From assembly GCA_003561515.1 (NCBI GenBank), contig PWWL01000365.1:1-40725 (forward strand): a DNA stretch of 40,725 nt. The letters run 5' to 3'. The DNA comes from Balneolaceae bacterium (lineage in GTDB: Bacteria > Bacteroidota > Rhodothermia > Balneolales > Balneolaceae). The notes under the pieces were generated by a model, which did not search any database, was not told the origin of the DNA, and saw nothing but the letters and a program-made list of their open reading frames with translations. Shown in pieces: positions 20,745 through 30,886 of the stretch (within the stretch, counting starts at the first letter, position 1; each line of letters starts with the position of its first letter). Both the position numbers and the translations under genes were made by a program.

Positions 20745-20777
20745 CTTTCCATGCCGGACAAGCTGTCCGGCGTACGT
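20745..20777 (-). repeat. REP-like palindromic repeat, copy 2 (exact inverted copy)
   Basis: CTTTCCATGCCGGACAAGCTGTCCGGCGTACGT is the exact reverse complement of 20565-20597. Confidence 0.9.
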
Positions 20778-20849
20778 AAAACTTTTTTGGCCGGTGCGTC
20801 GTCTTATAGATGAAATCACAAAATCAAACAGAATAACCGGGCCTGATTC

Positions 20850-21428
20850 TTGAAAAAGATGGACGATGATTTGCTTGTAAAGCAGGTGCAGTTGGGCGAC
20901 CCGCGAGCATTTGACGTGCTGGCGGAAAGGTGGCGTGAAAGGATTCACCGGTTTGTATTTCGCTACTTCGGGAATGCCGATGATGCAGGTGAAATCACCC
21001 AAAAGACACTGATCCGCGTCTACAGGAAAATTCATGAACTGGATGAGCCCTCAAGCTTTTCCCCCTGGATTTACCGAATCGCCAATAATCTCTGTCTTGA
21101 TGAAGTGAAGCGGGCAGGCCGAAAAAGGTCGCAGCCCCTTGGCAGCTGGGCAGAGCGTATTCCGGAATCGGAAAATCACATGCCATCAAAACAGCTCGAG
21201 AGTCGTGAACTGGGTGAAATTGTGCAGGATGCGCTCATTACCCTGCCCGATGAACAGCGTATCGTGATTATCCTGAAAGAATTTGAAGGAATGAAATTCC
21301 GTGAAATTGCAGACATCCTCGATGAGCCTGAAAACACAGTGAAATCAAGAATGTACTATGGCCTGAAAGCCCTCAGGAATACATTAACCAATTGGAACAT
21401 CCAAAAAGAGTATCTGAACAATGACTGA
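20850..21428 (+). CDS. ECF-type RNA polymerase sigma factor (start may be the ATG at 20859)
   Basis: Sigma-70 region 2 (AEWRERIHRFVFRYFGNADDAGEITQKTLIRVYRKI-like, FSPWIYRIANNLCLDEVKR) and region 4 (LPDEQRIVIILKEFEGMKFREIADILDEPENTVKSRMYYGLKALR). Confidence 0.94.
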   Translation: MKKMDDDLLVKQVQLGDPRAFDVLAERWRERIHRFVFRYFGNADDAGEITQKTLIRVYRKIHELDEPSSFSPWIYRIANNLCLDEVKRAGRKRSQPLGSWAERIPESENHMPSKQLESRELGEIVQDALITLPDEQRIVIILKEFEGMKFREIADILDEPENTVKSRMYYGLKALRNTLTNWNIQKEYLNND

Positions 21429-22095
21429 AAAAGAAGCCCGTGAAAAATTGATGGACTATCTCTACGATGAGATGGATGAATCGGAGAAAGCCCGGTTTGA
21501 AGTGTACCTGGCGGATAACCCTCAGCTTCAAAATGAACTGAAGGAGCTGCAGGGCACCCGGTCGGTATTTGAAAAAGCGGAATTTGAAGTGCCGGAAGCA
21601 GGCCCGCTTTCCATGCATGATTTTACCGGGAAGCGGAGCGTAAGAGAAAAGGTACAGGTGTTGTCAACTCTCAGGCACTGGGCGGTTGCGGCATCGGTGC
21701 TGATTGCGGGCGTACTTCTGCTGGCGTATGCAGACCTGCGTGCCGGGTTTGACGATAACGGCTTTTACCTGACGATGGGGCAGGCTCCTGTTCCGGCACA
21801 AACCACAGCTGAACAGTCAGCGGTAACTGAAGAACAAATACTGATGCTCCTTGAGCAGATTCGTGAAGAAAATGCGCTGCTTATGACTGCCTTTGCCGAG
21901 CAAAGCCTCCAGCGGCAAAATGAACAGCTCGAGGAGGCGATGAACCTGCTTGCAGCTTACTACCAGGAGCAGCGGCGCCAGGACCTTTTGATGATCGCCG
22001 AGGGCCTCACACGGCTCGAAGAGGATACCTACTACCGTTTTCTGCAAACCGATGAAACCATCGGAGAGCTTATCTACGCGTTAAGCAATCCGTGA
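21421..22095 (+). CDS. Putative anti-sigma factor, membrane-anchored
   Basis: Overlaps the sigma factor by 8 nt. N-terminal anti-sigma-like helical domain (EKLMDYLYDEMDESEKARFEVYLADNPQLQNEL) with no Cys, then one TM helix (WAVAASVLIAGVLLLAYA). Confidence 0.75.
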   Translation: MTEKEAREKLMDYLYDEMDESEKARFEVYLADNPQLQNELKELQGTRSVFEKAEFEVPEAGPLSMHDFTGKRSVREKVQVLSTLRHWAVAASVLIAGVLLLAYADLRAGFDDNGFYLTMGQAPVPAQTTAEQSAVTEEQILMLLEQIREENALLMTAFAEQSLQRQNEQLEEAMNLLAAYYQEQRRQDLLMIAEGLTRLEEDTYYRFLQTDETIGELIYALSNP

Positions 22096-22140
22096 GTAAT
22101 TCCTGAACAGAGCCGCTAACTTTTTAACTGAATTACCGCT

Positions 22141-23478
22141 ATGAAACACCTAATCAATACACTTATCAAAATTGCCCTTTTAATTGTTACACTTCTTTTC
22201 GGCAGCCAGGCGCTCATGGCGCAAAGCGAACAGCTGCAGCGTGATATGAGGATTGCTGAACGGATTCTTGAAGAGATTTTTACACCACCGGTCACACAGC
22301 CAAGGCAGGTTGCAATTGCCGGCGGACGAACTATTGAAAGCAGGTATGTACCGGGAGTCGGAGTCCATTTTATTGTAAACAAGACGGGCGCAGGCAGTAT
22401 CGTAATCTTTGGCAGCAGGCCGGAATCTGACGATCGTGAAGGTAAAACTGAGGATTGGGTAAAAAACAATGCGATGGAATATTTTACACAATACGCATCT
22501 CAGCTTAGAGATCTGCCGGGCAATGAACAGGTGCGAATTACCTATGGGATGCGGGCTTCATCACCGCACATCTTAATAAATCCTCCAGCTGCCAACCGTT
22601 CTCATACTGAACCACGAAAAACAATTTGGGTCAGTAAATCAGAGATAGACAGATTTGCCGAAGGCCGTATTTCTGAATCAGAATTTCGAAATCGTATTTC
22701 ATCTCATTCGCTCACAACTGCCGGTGAACATCGTGATCTGGATATCTTTGCAACAGTTCTGGAAACTGCACTAAAATCAGGTGAAACAGAACATTTAAGG
22801 ATAAGCGGAAAACCTCAGTTTGATTACTTGCCGGGCTATGGAGCACATTACAACATCAATCTGAATCGCGGTTTCCGCTTTTTGATGCGCACCGGACTCA
22901 TGGACATTGCCCGGCAAATCGATGATATGGAGCTCGAAGATGTCAATATTCAGATTGATCTTGGCAGGCTCCCCGATAACTTGAGTAAAGAAATTGACGT
23001 TCAGATAAATCAAATGGATCTGAATCTCGATAGCCTGAGGCTCTCTTTGCAAAGGCTGGAGGATACACTCAAAGTCAGAAGTGGTGACATCATGTTTCAA
23101 CTGGAAGAGTTGAGAAGCCAGGCAGAAGAATCACGACGCAGGGCAGAAATTACCCGAGAACAGTGGGAAGCAAACAGGGAGCAGTGGGACGAAGCGCGTC
23201 AGCGTTTCGAGAGGTCGCGTGAACAATTTGCAAGAACCTCCCAGCGGGATACAACGGATCTGTCGGCAGATTTTGAAAATATCATATCGGAAATAACATC
23301 TGTAATCAGCGACTATGGTACCACTTTGAGATCACTCTCAGAAGTCGAAATGCTGATGATCACCATCAACTGGCCGCAGAGAAACCCCACTATTCCGGAG
23401 AAAACACATATCCGAATATCAAAAAGTGACATACTTGCCGGACGTGAGCCGGTTATCGAGCATACCTCAGTAAGATAG
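22141..23478 (+). CDS. Exported hypothetical protein with coiled-coil segment
   Basis: Signal peptide MKHLINTLIKIALLIVTLLFGSQALMAQ; coiled-coil-like run SRRRAEITREQWEANREQWDEARQRFERSREQF. Third gene after sigma/anti-sigma. Confidence 0.75.
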   Translation: MKHLINTLIKIALLIVTLLFGSQALMAQSEQLQRDMRIAERILEEIFTPPVTQPRQVAIAGGRTIESRYVPGVGVHFIVNKTGAGSIVIFGSRPESDDREGKTEDWVKNNAMEYFTQYASQLRDLPGNEQVRITYGMRASSPHILINPPAANRSHTEPRKTIWVSKSEIDRFAEGRISESEFRNRISSHSLTTAGEHRDLDIFATVLETALKSGETEHLRISGKPQFDYLPGYGAHYNINLNRGFRFLMRTGLMDIARQIDDMELEDVNIQIDLGRLPDNLSKEIDVQINQMDLNLDSLRLSLQRLEDTLKVRSGDIMFQLEELRSQAEESRRRAEITREQWEANREQWDEARQRFERSREQFARTSQRDTTDLSADFENIISEITSVISDYGTTLRSLSEVEMLMITINWPQRNPTIPEKTHIRISKSDILAGREPVIEHTSVR

Positions 23479-23510
23479 ATACCTCAGAAATCAAAGAAGG
23501 TACCATACAG

Positions 23511-23540
23511 GCCGTCGCTATGATAAGTGACGGCTTTTTT
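23511..23540 (+). terminator. Rho-independent terminator
   Basis: GCCGTCGC-TATGATAA-GTGACGGC then TTTTTT. Confidence 0.85.
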
Positions 23541-24384
23541 AGTAATGGGTAGGTAATTTTGCCCATGAAAAGATAAGATCTGTTCATTTGATTCGAATGC
23601 CACAAGATAAGTTCTATCAGTCTTTTCCCACGTGGATCCCTCAGTGGCAGACTGATATATGTGCCAATATAAAAGGTGTAAGCCTTACATATCATCCCGA
23701 GAATTCGGGAGGGCAACGCCCCGGGTTTGCGGATCAGTGATATAAAACCCCGAGCCCGAATTCAGATCAACGCCCTGATTCAATCCGAGGGGTTAATAGG
23801 GAAAACCCATCAACAGGTACAATGCCCACGGCTCCAATTCATGAGATCGCGGACAAACCTCCGGATTATGATTTCGTGAATTTCCACAAATACAGGCAGG
23901 AGGTTAGGGGTTCGCGCACTGCTGGTGCTACCGACCAGACATTCCTGCCGGAATGTAAACTCCAAAAAAAAGACAATCTAAATTATGTATTGGTTTGCTG
24001 ATACCGGGAATTCAAGGCCGATATATCAACTTTAAAAGTATAATTTTTTATTTATTTACGGACATATCACCCCTAACTTGCCAACTGTTTCCAATTTACT
24101 CACATTCCTCAATAGCAATAAATCCGTTTTTTATCCGTACTTTTCCATGCTGAATCAACTGACGTTCGTCGTTGACCTGCCCGGTACAAGTTTTTTGCCT
24201 CTCTTCAGGAAGTTTACATCTCTTCTGAAAATTGTAAATCGCGCTATTGGCCAGGGAGTATCCTCACATTCCCACTGTATTTATTCAAGAAGTATATCAG
24301 GAGCAGAGTGATGCGCGGTATGGGCGACAGATATTTTTTTAAACTGAGTTCGATAAAGATCTGCCTTCTTTGAAGCAATGTAGT

Positions 24385-24420
24385 CCCCTCCTTATGAAGG
24401 AGGGGAATAAGGGGTGGTTG
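24385..24420 (+). repeat. Intergenic repeat of CCCCTCCTT...AAGGAGGGG...GGGGTGGTTG type
   Basis: Shares layout with 1035-1070: CCCCTCCTT-hairpin-(A)AGG(A)GGGG-...-GGGGTGGTTG. Confidence 0.7.
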
Positions 24421-24504
24421 GATAATGAGGCCCCGATGTTTTGGGATTTTGTTTTCTATTTTTTTAATCGAACTCACTTCAACCTATTACAGAACAATCC
24501 TTTT

Positions 24505-25797
24505 ATGAACATGACCAAATTTTCAGAGCTGGGCATCCGGCCTGAGATCCTTAAATCCATCAACGAAATGGGCTTTGAAGCCCCAACTCCAATCCAGGAG
24601 AGATCCATCCCAATCATCAGATCAGGCGGTGATATGGTTGGCCAGGCACAGACCGGCACCGGTAAAACCGCAGCGTTTGGCATTCCGGCGCTTCAAAAAG
24701 CCGATACCGGCTCAAAACTGCCATCGGTGATTATACTTTGCCCTACCCGTGAACTTGCCATCCAGGTTACCGGAGAGTTGATCAAGCTTTCAAAATATCT
24801 CGAAGGTATCTGGATTGTGCCGGTGTATGGAGGCCAGCCTATCAGCCGGCAGCTCACTGCACTGAAAAAAGGTGCCCAGATAGTGGTTGGAACACCCGGA
24901 CGTGTGATCGATCACCTGAAGCGCGGAACGCTGAAGCTCAACAATCTGAAAATGGTAATTCTTGATGAAGCCGATGAGATGCTGAACATGGGCTTTCGCG
25001 AAGACCTTGAAGAGATTCTGAGTTACAGTAAGGGCAAATCGCAAACCGTCATGTTTTCAGCTACGGTTCCGAAGGCGATCCGCCAGATTATGGAAAACTG
25101 GATGGACAAGCCCGACATGGTAAAGGTGGACGGGAAAGCTGAAACCGCCGCAGGCATCGATCAGTTTGTAATGGAGGTGCGCGATTCTGTTCGAACGGAA
25201 GCCGTATCCCGCATAATGGATATGACCAATTTCCGGCTAGCCCTCATTTTTTGTAATACCAAGCGGCTTTGTGATTCCCTGGTTCAGGAGCTGCAGGCGC
25301 GGGGATACTCCGCCGATGCACTTCACGGCGATATGACCCAAAATATTCGCGACAAGGTTATGAACAACTTCCGCAACGGAAAAATTGAAATGCTGGTGGC
25401 CACGGATGTTGCCGCACGGGGCCTTGATGTGGAAAATGTGGATGTGGTATTCAACTACGACATACCGCAGGATCCGGAATACTACGTGCACCGAATCGGG
25501 AGAACCGGCCGTGCAGGACGTACAGGCATGGCCATAACCTTTGCTTCGGGACGAAAGATGAAGCGAATCCGTTTTATTGAAAAAATTACACGGGCCAAAC
25601 TGACGCCAATCCCAATGCCTACAGTGAGGGAAGTTCAGCAGTCGAAAATGGATGTGCAGATGGAGGAGGTTCTCGAAACCCTTGAAGCCGGCGGGCTTCG
25701 GGAATACATTGAACTTCTCGAGCCGGTTGCCGAACAGGGTTATTCAGCGATTGAGATCGCGGCGGCACTGATGAAGCAGAAAGTAGAGAAAGGATAA
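24505..25797 (+). CDS. DEAD/DEAH-box RNA helicase; start revised to 24505 or 24511
   Basis: PTPIQERSIP, AQTGTGKTAAF, PTRELA, GTPGR, LDEADEML, SATVP, ATDVAARGLD, HRIGRTGRAG. The track start at 24370 runs through an intergenic repeat. Confidence 0.96.
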   Translation: MNMTKFSELGIRPEILKSINEMGFEAPTPIQERSIPIIRSGGDMVGQAQTGTGKTAAFGIPALQKADTGSKLPSVIILCPTRELAIQVTGELIKLSKYLEGIWIVPVYGGQPISRQLTALKKGAQIVVGTPGRVIDHLKRGTLKLNNLKMVILDEADEMLNMGFREDLEEILSYSKGKSQTVMFSATVPKAIRQIMENWMDKPDMVKVDGKAETAAGIDQFVMEVRDSVRTEAVSRIMDMTNFRLALIFCNTKRLCDSLVQELQARGYSADALHGDMTQNIRDKVMNNFRNGKIEMLVATDVAARGLDVENVDVVFNYDIPQDPEYYVHRIGRTGRAGRTGMAITFASGRKMKRIRFIEKITRAKLTPIPMPTVREVQQSKMDVQMEEVLETLEAGGLREYIELLEPVAEQGYSAIEIAAALMKQKVEKG

Positions 25798-25913
25798 TCG
25801 ACGAATTAATTTGTGCTGAACAGAATGCTCAAGGCAGCGATATTGCTCAAACATAATTCTTGCCCACACACGAAGCAGCGCCATTAGGCGCATGCTTCAA
25901 AGTGGTTTAGGCT

Positions 25914-28439
25914 TTAATTCCCCACAAAAAACACCGCATTCACAAACAGCAGCTTGCCGTTTTCCCAGAAGCCGCGGAAGAGCGGGTTGTCTATGAGGTA
26001 CACAACGTCGCCCGATCCGAGCGACTGTGCCCCAAACACCAAGGAATTTTCAAGCATCTCTTTGGCACCGGCTCCTGCAAATCCGCTCATATGTGCATCG
26101 GTTCGTACAGCTCCCACATTCCAGCCATTATCGAGGAAATCGTAGGCATCCGCACTGTTTTTGAGGCTGAAGTATATGTCTCCATAACCGAATGCAAGCG
26201 GATGAGTGTTATCGAGATGTACACGGAAAGTAGACCCCGAGGTAGTGTTGCTTACGAACCTTCGCTGACGTTCAGCGTAGGGCTGTAATTTGCTTTCAAC
26301 GTCAGGTTCATCGGCAGTCCTCATTTTTTGAGTCAATTGAAATCCGTTCCGGTTTGAAAATATCCGGTTTGCGCTTCCGAATGTAATCAGGGTACCGCCG
26401 CTGCGCACCCACTGGCTGATGCGATCGATGGCTGAATCTGTAAGGATGTTATTATATGATCCCGATGGCAGTACCAGCACGTTGTAATTGTCGAGATCGG
26501 CGCGATTCAAATAGGTGGTATGGAGCATGGTGGCCGGGTAGCGAAGCTGGTGATCGAAAAAATGCCAGATTTCGCCTGCATTCAGAGAGGCAGTTCCCTC
26601 GCCCAATAACACTGCCACCTCCGGTTTTTCGATAAAACGGACATCCGAGGATCCGAAATCGGCACCCGTTCCAACAAAGCCGGTCGGTGAGGCGATCAGG
26701 TTACGGCTGTGAGTTTCGGCGGCTTCGCGAACAATTTGGTCAAAATTACTGCCCAGCGCCCGGTTATTGCTGCGCGTAATAACGAGTGTACCTTTGGCGA
26801 ACGATTCACCGTTCAGGGTAAACGGAATTTCCGCAAACCGGCTTTTAACGCCTTTTCTTGTGATTTCTGCTAAAAACCTCGCATCGTCCATGGTATTCCA
26901 TCGCAGAACATATGCATAAGGCCGTTCAGGGCCTGTAACACTGCTGCTTCTGAAGTCGGCCGCGGTGATATTCATTTGCGGGTTTTCACGCCGTTCGAGG
27001 GCATACCCCTCCAGGCCGAACCGGTAGTGTGCTTCCCATGAGGTGATATCGTATGTGAGTGAATCAACGAGCTCCGGGTTGGGCTCAAAGATCACCCTTA
27101 CAAGCTGCGATTGCGGTTGGAATGCACTGATCAGGATGTCGTTGGGCTGAATGGAGACCCGCCCAGTTTCTCCGGTGGTAAAGTTGAATCCGTCTCTGTT
27201 GCGGCTCGAGCCTGCCGTGCCGTATTGGATATTGGTTCTGTCGAGGAAACTGAGCAAGTTGTAAATCTTGTCCGGGTTATTGTCCCCTTTCACCACAAAC
27301 GTCTTATACTGGCTGTCGGGATTGTTCATTCCCCTTTCGAAATGCCGGCGAAACTCTTCGATCATCCGCTCAGAATGTTGCGACGCAGTTTCAACTGTCG
27401 ACATACCGGTTACGTGATGGTGCAGCAGCCTGTCGGCCAGGGTGAGCGTATCGCCTTCGGGTGTTTCGATGGCAAGACCGGCAAGGCTATGGCCTGCCTG
27501 CTCATAGGTCATGCCGATGGCGCCGTGGAATGTTGGCCAGGTATCGCCAAAGCTCGGATAAAAAAGATCGAATCGCTGCCGGGTGAAGTAGAGCCATCCT
27601 TCCTCATCGAAATAGCGGATATGATTTTCACCGATGGTTGTCTGAAACTCGCGCTGCCAGTCGGTAATGGACGTGTGGAACGGTTCGGCCGCCGGCGCAA
27701 AATAATAGGGCGCAGTGTAGCTCTGCTCATGATAATCGACATGAACATGAGGCATCCACAGCTTGTAGATATCATAGCGCATCTGCGACTCCTGTTGTAC
27801 CTGCCACGCCCAGTCGCGGTTCAGGTCGAACATGTAATGGTTCGAGCGCCCGCCGGGCCATGGTTCGTGATGTTCCCGTGCATCAAACGCAGCATTAACC
27901 TCAGCTCCAACCATGTTGTGGAACCACTGTGTGTAGCGGTCGCGTCCGTCAGGGTTCAGCATGGGATCCATGATCACTACTGTATTCCTGAGCCACTCTT
28001 TCGGTTCCCGATTATCGGGGCGTACAAGTTCATGCAAAGTTCGCATGGCCGCTTCACTGCTCGATGTTTCATTTCCGTGAATGTTGTAGCTGAGCCACAC
28101 AATCCCTTTTTTATTGGGTGTCGGTTCACCGCTTTCGAGGCCTGTTAGCCGCAGGTTGTTTAGGCGGATTTCATCAATATTTGAATGATTTTCGGGAGAG
28201 GTTACCACAAGGTAAACAAGTTCACGCCCCTGGTAGGTTTCGCCGTAATGATGAATGGTTACCCAATCCGACTCTTCGGCCACATGGGTCACATACGCCA
28301 GCACACGATGATGGTGAGTCCATCGTTCACCCAGTTCGTAACCCAGGAACTCATCGGGCGACTGAAGCTGAGCGAATGCGGTTGAAGTGATCAGGAAAAG
28401 CCCGATCAGGCAGGAGAAAAAGGATATCTGTTTTTGCAT
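25914..28439 (-). CDS. M14-family zinc carboxypeptidase-like exported protein; start revised to the signal-peptide Met
   Basis: Signal peptide MQKQISFFSCLIGLFLITSTAFAQ; YNIHGNETSSSEAAM (HxxE), DPMLNPDGRDRY, HVDYHEQ. Confidence 0.9.
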   Translation of the reverse strand: MQKQISFFSCLIGLFLITSTAFAQLQSPDEFLGYELGERWTHHHRVLAYVTHVAEESDWVTIHHYGETYQGRELVYLVVTSPENHSNIDEIRLNNLRLTGLESGEPTPNKKGIVWLSYNIHGNETSSSEAAMRTLHELVRPDNREPKEWLRNTVVIMDPMLNPDGRDRYTQWFHNMVGAEVNAAFDAREHHEPWPGGRSNHYMFDLNRDWAWQVQQESQMRYDIYKLWMPHVHVDYHEQSYTAPYYFAPAAEPFHTSITDWQREFQTTIGENHIRYFDEEGWLYFTRQRFDLFYPSFGDTWPTFHGAIGMTYEQAGHSLAGLAIETPEGDTLTLADRLLHHHVTGMSTVETASQHSERMIEEFRRHFERGMNNPDSQYKTFVVKGDNNPDKIYNLLSFLDRTNIQYGTAGSSRNRDGFNFTTGETGRVSIQPNDILISAFQPQSQLVRVIFEPNPELVDSLTYDITSWEAHYRFGLEGYALERRENPQMNITAADFRSSSVTGPERPYAYVLRWNTMDDARFLAEITRKGVKSRFAEIPFTLNGESFAKGTLVITRSNNRALGSNFDQIVREAAETHSRNLIASPTGFVGTGADFGSSDVRFIEKPEVAVLLGEGTASLNAGEIWHFFDHQLRYPATMLHTTYLNRADLDNYNVLVLPSGSYNNILTDSAIDRISQWVRSGGTLITFGSANRIFSNRNGFQLTQKMRTADEPDVESKLQPYAERQRRFVSNTTSGSTFRVHLDNTHPLAFGYGDIYFSLKNSADAYDFLDNGWNVGAVRTDAHMSGFAGAGAKEMLENSLVFGAQSLGSGDVVYLIDNPLFRGFWENGKLLFVNAVFFVGN

Positions 28440-28538
28440 GATCTTTTGTAGGTTCATATCGTTGTTCCGGGAACAGTTTGCCAATAAAAGAGCCTAAACA
28501 TAAACAAAACCGTAATACGCTAAAAGCATGGGGTTGTA

Positions 28539-30518
28539 TTGAAGAGAAAAAACCTTTCATCATCAGAGTTATCGCGATCCGAAAAAACGGCCGGTTCTGT
28601 GAGGCTTGCAGCCTGTTTGCGTGGAATTGCGGCTGTACTGATTGCAGTGATGTTCAGTTCATCTGTACATGCTCAGGAGCTTCGCTTCACCATTCTTCAT
28701 ACCAATGACGAGCATTCGCATCTGATCCCTATACCCGCCGTCGACGATCACCCCGATTACGAAAACCCGGCAGTGGGTGGTTTTGCCAGGATTGCCGGTG
28801 CCGTAAATATGATCCGTGACAGAAAGGCCGAAAACGGGGAGCCTGTTTTGCTGTTATCAGGCGGTGATATACTGGGAGGCCCCGCATTCGGCTGGCTGCC
28901 GCTCAGGGAAGGGCTCTCCCCGGAGTTATCCCTGATGCAGAGAATCGGGTACGATGCGTTCACTATCGGCAATCACGAATTCGACTACGGGCCGGATGTG
29001 CTGGCCCGCTACCTGCGAGATGCGGGATATCCTGAAGCCAATAAGAGAACAGCCATCCTGGGAACAAATACCCGGCCACCTCAGGATCATCCGCTGAGTG
29101 AAATGGGCATCCGGAACCACTACACCAAAGAGCTTGAAAACGGCCTTAAGGTCGGAATATTCGGTCTGATAGGCGACGATGCCATATCCAAAACCGCAGA
29201 GCCGGGGCCGGTTAATTTTGAGGACCCGATCCGGTCAGCCAGAAAAGCCGTGGACTCGCTGATCGCTGCAGGCGCAGATGTCATCATATCGGTAAATCAT
29301 TCCGGGGTAACGGAAGACCGTCAGCTTGCAGCGGCCGTTCCGGAAATTGATGTAATCGTTGGCGGACATTCGCACACTCCACTTTATGAGCCAATCACAG
29401 TCGGGAAAACGGTGATTGTGCAGGCCGGGCAGTACCTGAACTACCTGGGCATTCTGGAGCTTTCGTGGGATCCCGAAGAGCAAAGGGTGCACATCATGAA
29501 TGATCCGGAACAAACCCCGTTTTTGATGAAGATGGATCAGAGTGTGCCCGAAGATGAAGAAATTGCGGCAGAAGTGGCCCGCTATAAAGCTATTCTGAAC
29601 AGCTGGGTAGAAGAACTCACGGAGGGTGAGATCCGCAGTGTAAGACAGATCATTGCAGCTTCAGCATTCCCGATTACGAGAAATGAGCGGCAGAGAGAGT
29701 CGGCCATCGGCAATTACATCACCGATGCGATGAAGCGTGCAGCTGAAGATGTCCTTGGCAAGCAGGTGCATATCGCGGTGCAGGCCAACGGGGCCATCCG
29801 AAGCAACATCGTGCCCGGCACCATGGAGTGGAGCGAAGGAAGGCTTTCATTTTATGATCTTGTTATGGCAAACGGATTGGGCTACGGTGATGACGGAAAC
29901 CCCGGCTACCCGATGGTCTCTTTTTACCTCACCGAAGATGAGGTTCGGCGCGCGCTGGAAGTTTCGGTGCTGCTGTCGGGACTCATGGGTGATGCTTATT
30001 TTCTGCAATTTTCGGGGCTGAAGAAGTTGTACGATCCCGGGCGTGCCGTTCTGCTGCGAATTCCCTTTTCCGGAACGCCGATCCCCACCGGGCGCGCGGT
30101 CCTGAGCGCCGAACTCGACCGCGAGGATGGTGAATTGTACCGGATACGCCGGGGCAGTGATGAGTTGCTGCATGTGGTAACCGATTACTACATTGCCGGA
30201 TTTCTGCCGCTGGTGGGCGATGCGGTTCCGAACCTGGCAGTAACACTGCGCGATGAAAACGGCAATCCGGTGGAGCTGAATGACACTATTGTTTACCGGA
30301 ACGGCAGCCAGCTCAAAGTATGGCAGGCGATCCTCTATTATACCCTTAGCCACGAACAAAATGAAGATGGCCTGCCGGTGATTCCCGCCAGATATCAGGA
30401 ACCAGAAGGGCGAATGGCCGTAACTTTTACACTTCCACTTTGGGTTTGGCCGGCTGCCGCTTTTATTATAGTGATTCTTGTGATTGGACTGATTTTTATG
30501 AAACAAAGAGGAAGGTGA
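28539..30518 (+). CDS. Bifunctional metallophosphatase/5'-nucleotidase with C-terminal TM anchor
   Basis: ILHTNDEHSHLIPI, LLSGGDILGG, TIGNHEFDYG, ISVNHSGVTEDR, VGGHSHTPL; C-terminal hydrophobic segment WVWPAAAFIIVILVIGLIFMKQRGR. Confidence 0.93.
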   Translation: MKRKNLSSSELSRSEKTAGSVRLAACLRGIAAVLIAVMFSSSVHAQELRFTILHTNDEHSHLIPIPAVDDHPDYENPAVGGFARIAGAVNMIRDRKAENGEPVLLLSGGDILGGPAFGWLPLREGLSPELSLMQRIGYDAFTIGNHEFDYGPDVLARYLRDAGYPEANKRTAILGTNTRPPQDHPLSEMGIRNHYTKELENGLKVGIFGLIGDDAISKTAEPGPVNFEDPIRSARKAVDSLIAAGADVIISVNHSGVTEDRQLAAAVPEIDVIVGGHSHTPLYEPITVGKTVIVQAGQYLNYLGILELSWDPEEQRVHIMNDPEQTPFLMKMDQSVPEDEEIAAEVARYKAILNSWVEELTEGEIRSVRQIIAASAFPITRNERQRESAIGNYITDAMKRAAEDVLGKQVHIAVQANGAIRSNIVPGTMEWSEGRLSFYDLVMANGLGYGDDGNPGYPMVSFYLTEDEVRRALEVSVLLSGLMGDAYFLQFSGLKKLYDPGRAVLLRIPFSGTPIPTGRAVLSAELDREDGELYRIRRGSDELLHVVTDYYIAGFLPLVGDAVPNLAVTLRDENGNPVELNDTIVYRNGSQLKVWQAILYYTLSHEQNEDGLPVIPARYQEPEGRMAVTFTLPLWVWPAAAFIIVILVIGLIFMKQRGR

Positions 30519-30670
30519 TCTCTGATTGTAGATAGTTGATTGCTCAATCTAAAGCGCAATTCAGTTATAAAGCTGCAGTCTGTTAATCACCTTCTCGTGG
30601 TCACATACCACCGGCATAACCAATGTAAGAATTGTTATACAGACTATATCAACCTGATAGGTTTATAAAG

Positions 30671-30886
30671 TTACTTGAATGCGGTTTCCCATGCTGTCCG
30701 AAATGCAGCCAGTATATGGTCCCAATCATCAACGGCGTGGCAAAGCAAAACAATTATAACGCCGATTGCAAGTAATGTCATACCCCAATCATCGCGTCTG
30801 TATATTTTTTTTAGCGCATTAAAAATAAATAAGATTCCCACAAACAGCATAGCATTTGCGAGAAGCCACTCTGCATAAAATTCCAT
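30671..30886 (-). CDS. Small membrane hypothetical protein (71 aa)
   Basis: Two hydrophobic segments. The plus-strand ORF in the same place is less protein-like. Confidence 0.5.
   Translation of the reverse strand: MEFYAEWLLANAMLFVGILFIFNALKKIYRRDDWGMTLLAIGVIIVLLCHAVDDWDHILAAFRTAWETAFK

Noticed and set aside
23453-23716. 87-aa minus-strand ORF in the noncoding stretch
   Set aside because: Crosses the rho-independent terminator at 23511-23540 and lacks any family features.
27111-28148. 345-aa plus-strand ORF
   Set aside because: Antisense to the M14 peptidase, whose frame has a signal peptide and catalytic motifs; likely a by-product of codon bias.
29847-30506. 219-aa minus-strand ORF
   Set aside because: Antisense to the 5'-nucleotidase; no recognisable domain.
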